Shown one piece after another: positions 5,070-6,251 of a DNA stretch of 6,251 nt. The translations under genes and the position numbers were made by a program. Below the pieces are notes generated by a model. It saw only the letters and a list, made by a program, of their open reading frames with translations. It searched no databases and was not told the origin of the DNA. Origin of the DNA: Spirochaetota bacterium (GTDB lineage Bacteria > Spirochaetota > Leptospiria > Turneriellales > Turneriellaceae); assembly GCA_029561505.1 (NCBI GenBank), contig JAKQXK010000389.1, forward strand, positions 1-6,251, given 5' to 3'. How positions within the stretch are numbered: the stretch's first letter is position 1; each line of letters begins with the position of its first letter.

Positions 5070-6251
5070 ATGCCGCCGAAGGTAAGCACTGCAAAAAAGC
5101 CAAACGCTGAAAGCGCTATGCAAAATCATCCCGTGCCGCAGGGCGCAGTCGGCACTTCACACCCACATGAATCGGCGGTGGGCCATGTTACGGGCCAGGC
5201 GCCGTATATTGACGACATGCCGCGCATGGCGGGCGAGCTGATTGTCGATTTCGTCGGCAGTTCGTTTGCGCACGCAGAGATTCTGAGCGTCGATATTTCG
5301 GCCGCCCTGAAGATACCCGGAGTTTTTGCCTTTACATACAAAGACATCAGCGGCGTGAACCTGTTCGGGCCGATCATTCAAGACGAGGTGTTTCTCGCAG
5401 AGACGCACGTGCACTTCATTGGCGAGCCAATTGTCGTCGTTGCGGCAGAAACGCCCGAGTTGATTGCACGAGCGAAACAGGCTATCAAAATCGAGCTGCG
5501 CGAATTGCCTGCGATACTTTCGATCGATGCTGCGATTGAGAAAAAGAAATTTCTAACCACACCGATCAAGATGGAACAGGGTGACGTGGACACAGAACTT
5601 GCGAAATCCTCACACCGTCTGAATGGCACATTCATCATCGGTGGGCAGGAACAGTTCTATCTCGAGTCGCAGGCGGCGTTCGCAATACCGGGTGAAGGCA
5701 ATGACCTGACGGTGCATTCGTCGACGCAGAACACAACCGAAGTGCAGAAGGTCGTCGCCGAAGTTCTGGGTCTGAAGCACAGCGAGGTCGTCTGCATCTG
5801 CAAGCGCATGGGCGGTGGCTTCGGCGGCAAAGAAACGCAGGCGGTGATGCCGGCTCTCATGGCGGCGATCGTTGCGCAGAAAACGCGGCGGCCGGCGCGC
5901 TGCCAGTTCAGCAAAGACCTCGACATGATGGTGACGGGTAAACGCCACCCGTACAAGGCATTTTATGATGTGGGTTTTACGGCTGAGGGCCGCGTGACGG
6001 CGCTCAAGGTTGACTATTTTTCAGACGGTGGCTGCACCGCCGACCTTTCCACTTCGATTCTTTCACGGACGCTCTTTCACACCGACAACTGCTACGGCAT
6101 ACCCAACCTGCGCGCGACGGGCACTATCTGCAAAACGAATCTGCCGTCGAATACCGCGTTCCGCGGGTTTGGCGGGCCGCAAGGCGTCGCGGCGATCGAG
6201 AACATTCTTGAGGATATCTCTGCGAAGCTCGGGCTCGATGCGTACGACGTT
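5070..6251 (+). CDS. xdhB: Xanthine dehydrogenase molybdenum subunit, N-terminal 394 residues (3' end outside window)
   Basis: Catalytic molybdopterin subunit that hydroxylates xanthine to urate; partner of the upstream FeS/FAD subunit. The aldehyde oxidase/xanthine dehydrogenase a/b hammerhead begins around HVTGQAPYIDDMP (39-51). The Mo-binding domain follows with GGQEQFYLES (191-200), SSTQNT (217-222), KRMGGGFGGKE (245-255), TGKRHPY (289-295) and NLPSNTAFRGFGGPQG (357-372). By alignment to bovine xanthine oxidase, Gln220, Glu255 and Arg365 correspond to Gln767, Glu802 and Arg880, so the visible active site is complete and of the xanthine-specific type. About half of the usual 770-780 residues are present. 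The frame is open back to a TGA at 5022; the ATG at 5070 gives a 16-residue basic extension, and the ATG at 5118 is an equally plausible start. It lies 354 bp after xdhA, separated by a small antisense gene. Confidence 0.95.
   Translation, partial: MPPKVSTAKKPNAESAMQNHPVPQGAVGTSHPHESAVGHVTGQAPYIDDMPRMAGELIVDFVGSSFAHAEILSVDISAALKIPGVFAFTYKDISGVNLFGPIIQDEVFLAETHVHFIGEPIVVVAAETPELIARAKQAIKIELRELPAILSIDAAIEKKKFLTTPIKMEQGDVDTELAKSSHRLNGTFIIGGQEQFYLESQAAFAIPGEGNDLTVHSSTQNTTEVQKVVAEVLGLKHSEVVCICKRMGGGFGGKETQAVMPALMAAIVAQKTRRPARCQFSKDLDMMVTGKRHPYKAFYDVGFTAEGRVTALKVDYFSDGGCTADLSTSILSRTLFHTDNCYGIPNLRATGTICKTNLPSNTAFRGFGGPQGVAAIENILEDISAKLGLDAYDV

Noticed and set aside
5610..5956. Reverse-strand frames within xdhB
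   Set aside because: They are antisense shadows of the conserved molybdenum-binding domain, rich in Arg and His as expected from reverse reading.
1..6251. CRISPR array, insertion sequence, tRNA or rRNA
   Set aside because: No regularly spaced repeats, transposase motifs, cloverleaf or ribosomal RNA sequence could be recognised on either strand.

Overview
This window carries part of a bacterial purine-breakdown cluster arranged as two divergent arms. The right arm (+ strand) encodes xanthine dehydrogenase: xdhA (2Fe-2S and FAD subunit, 3270-4715) and xdhB (molybdenum subunit, 5070 to the window edge, incomplete). The left arm (- strand), read from the middle outwards, holds a small exported protein of unknown function (3153-2461), puuD (membrane urate hydroxylase with a C-terminal cytochrome c domain, 2402-1143), a VapBC-like antitoxin-toxin pair (1055-386), and the start of allantoinase allB (384 to the window edge, incomplete). 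Together they give hypoxanthine/xanthine -> urate -> 5-hydroxyisourate and, after steps not seen here, allantoin -> allantoate. This is a nitrogen-scavenging route.

The 116-bp gap between the two arms contains a very good sigma-54 (-24/-12) promoter reading towards xdhA. Its TTGGCACG box is mirrored 31 bp downstream in the opposite orientation, making a 39-bp imperfect inverted repeat. The mirror copy also resembles a -24/-12 promoter, weakened at -12, reading towards the left arm. Sigma-54 control would fit a nitrogen-acquisition pathway.

Several features are unusual. puuD carries two palindromic, repeat-like insertions that keep the reading frame: a 50-bp near-perfect hairpin in the TM1-TM2 loop, and a REP-like sequence encoding a LRQAQG-type peptide in the linker before the cytochrome domain. 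A toxin-antitoxin pair sits inside the catabolic operon, with the toxin stop codon one base before the allB start. The antitoxin promoter has a palindrome filling its -35/-10 spacer and a second palindrome over the start codon, and may give a leaderless mRNA. Between xdhA and xdhB lies a small gene on the opposite strand (4923-4726), so an xdhAB transcript would be antisense to it.

The organism is Gram-negative in style (PuuD with cytochrome c, a predicted exported protein, sigma-54), with moderately high GC by eye. Shine-Dalgarno sequences are weak or absent at almost every start. A Leptospirales/Turneriella-like spirochaete is one guess, but the sequence alone does not settle it. No rRNA, tRNA, CRISPR array or insertion sequence was seen.
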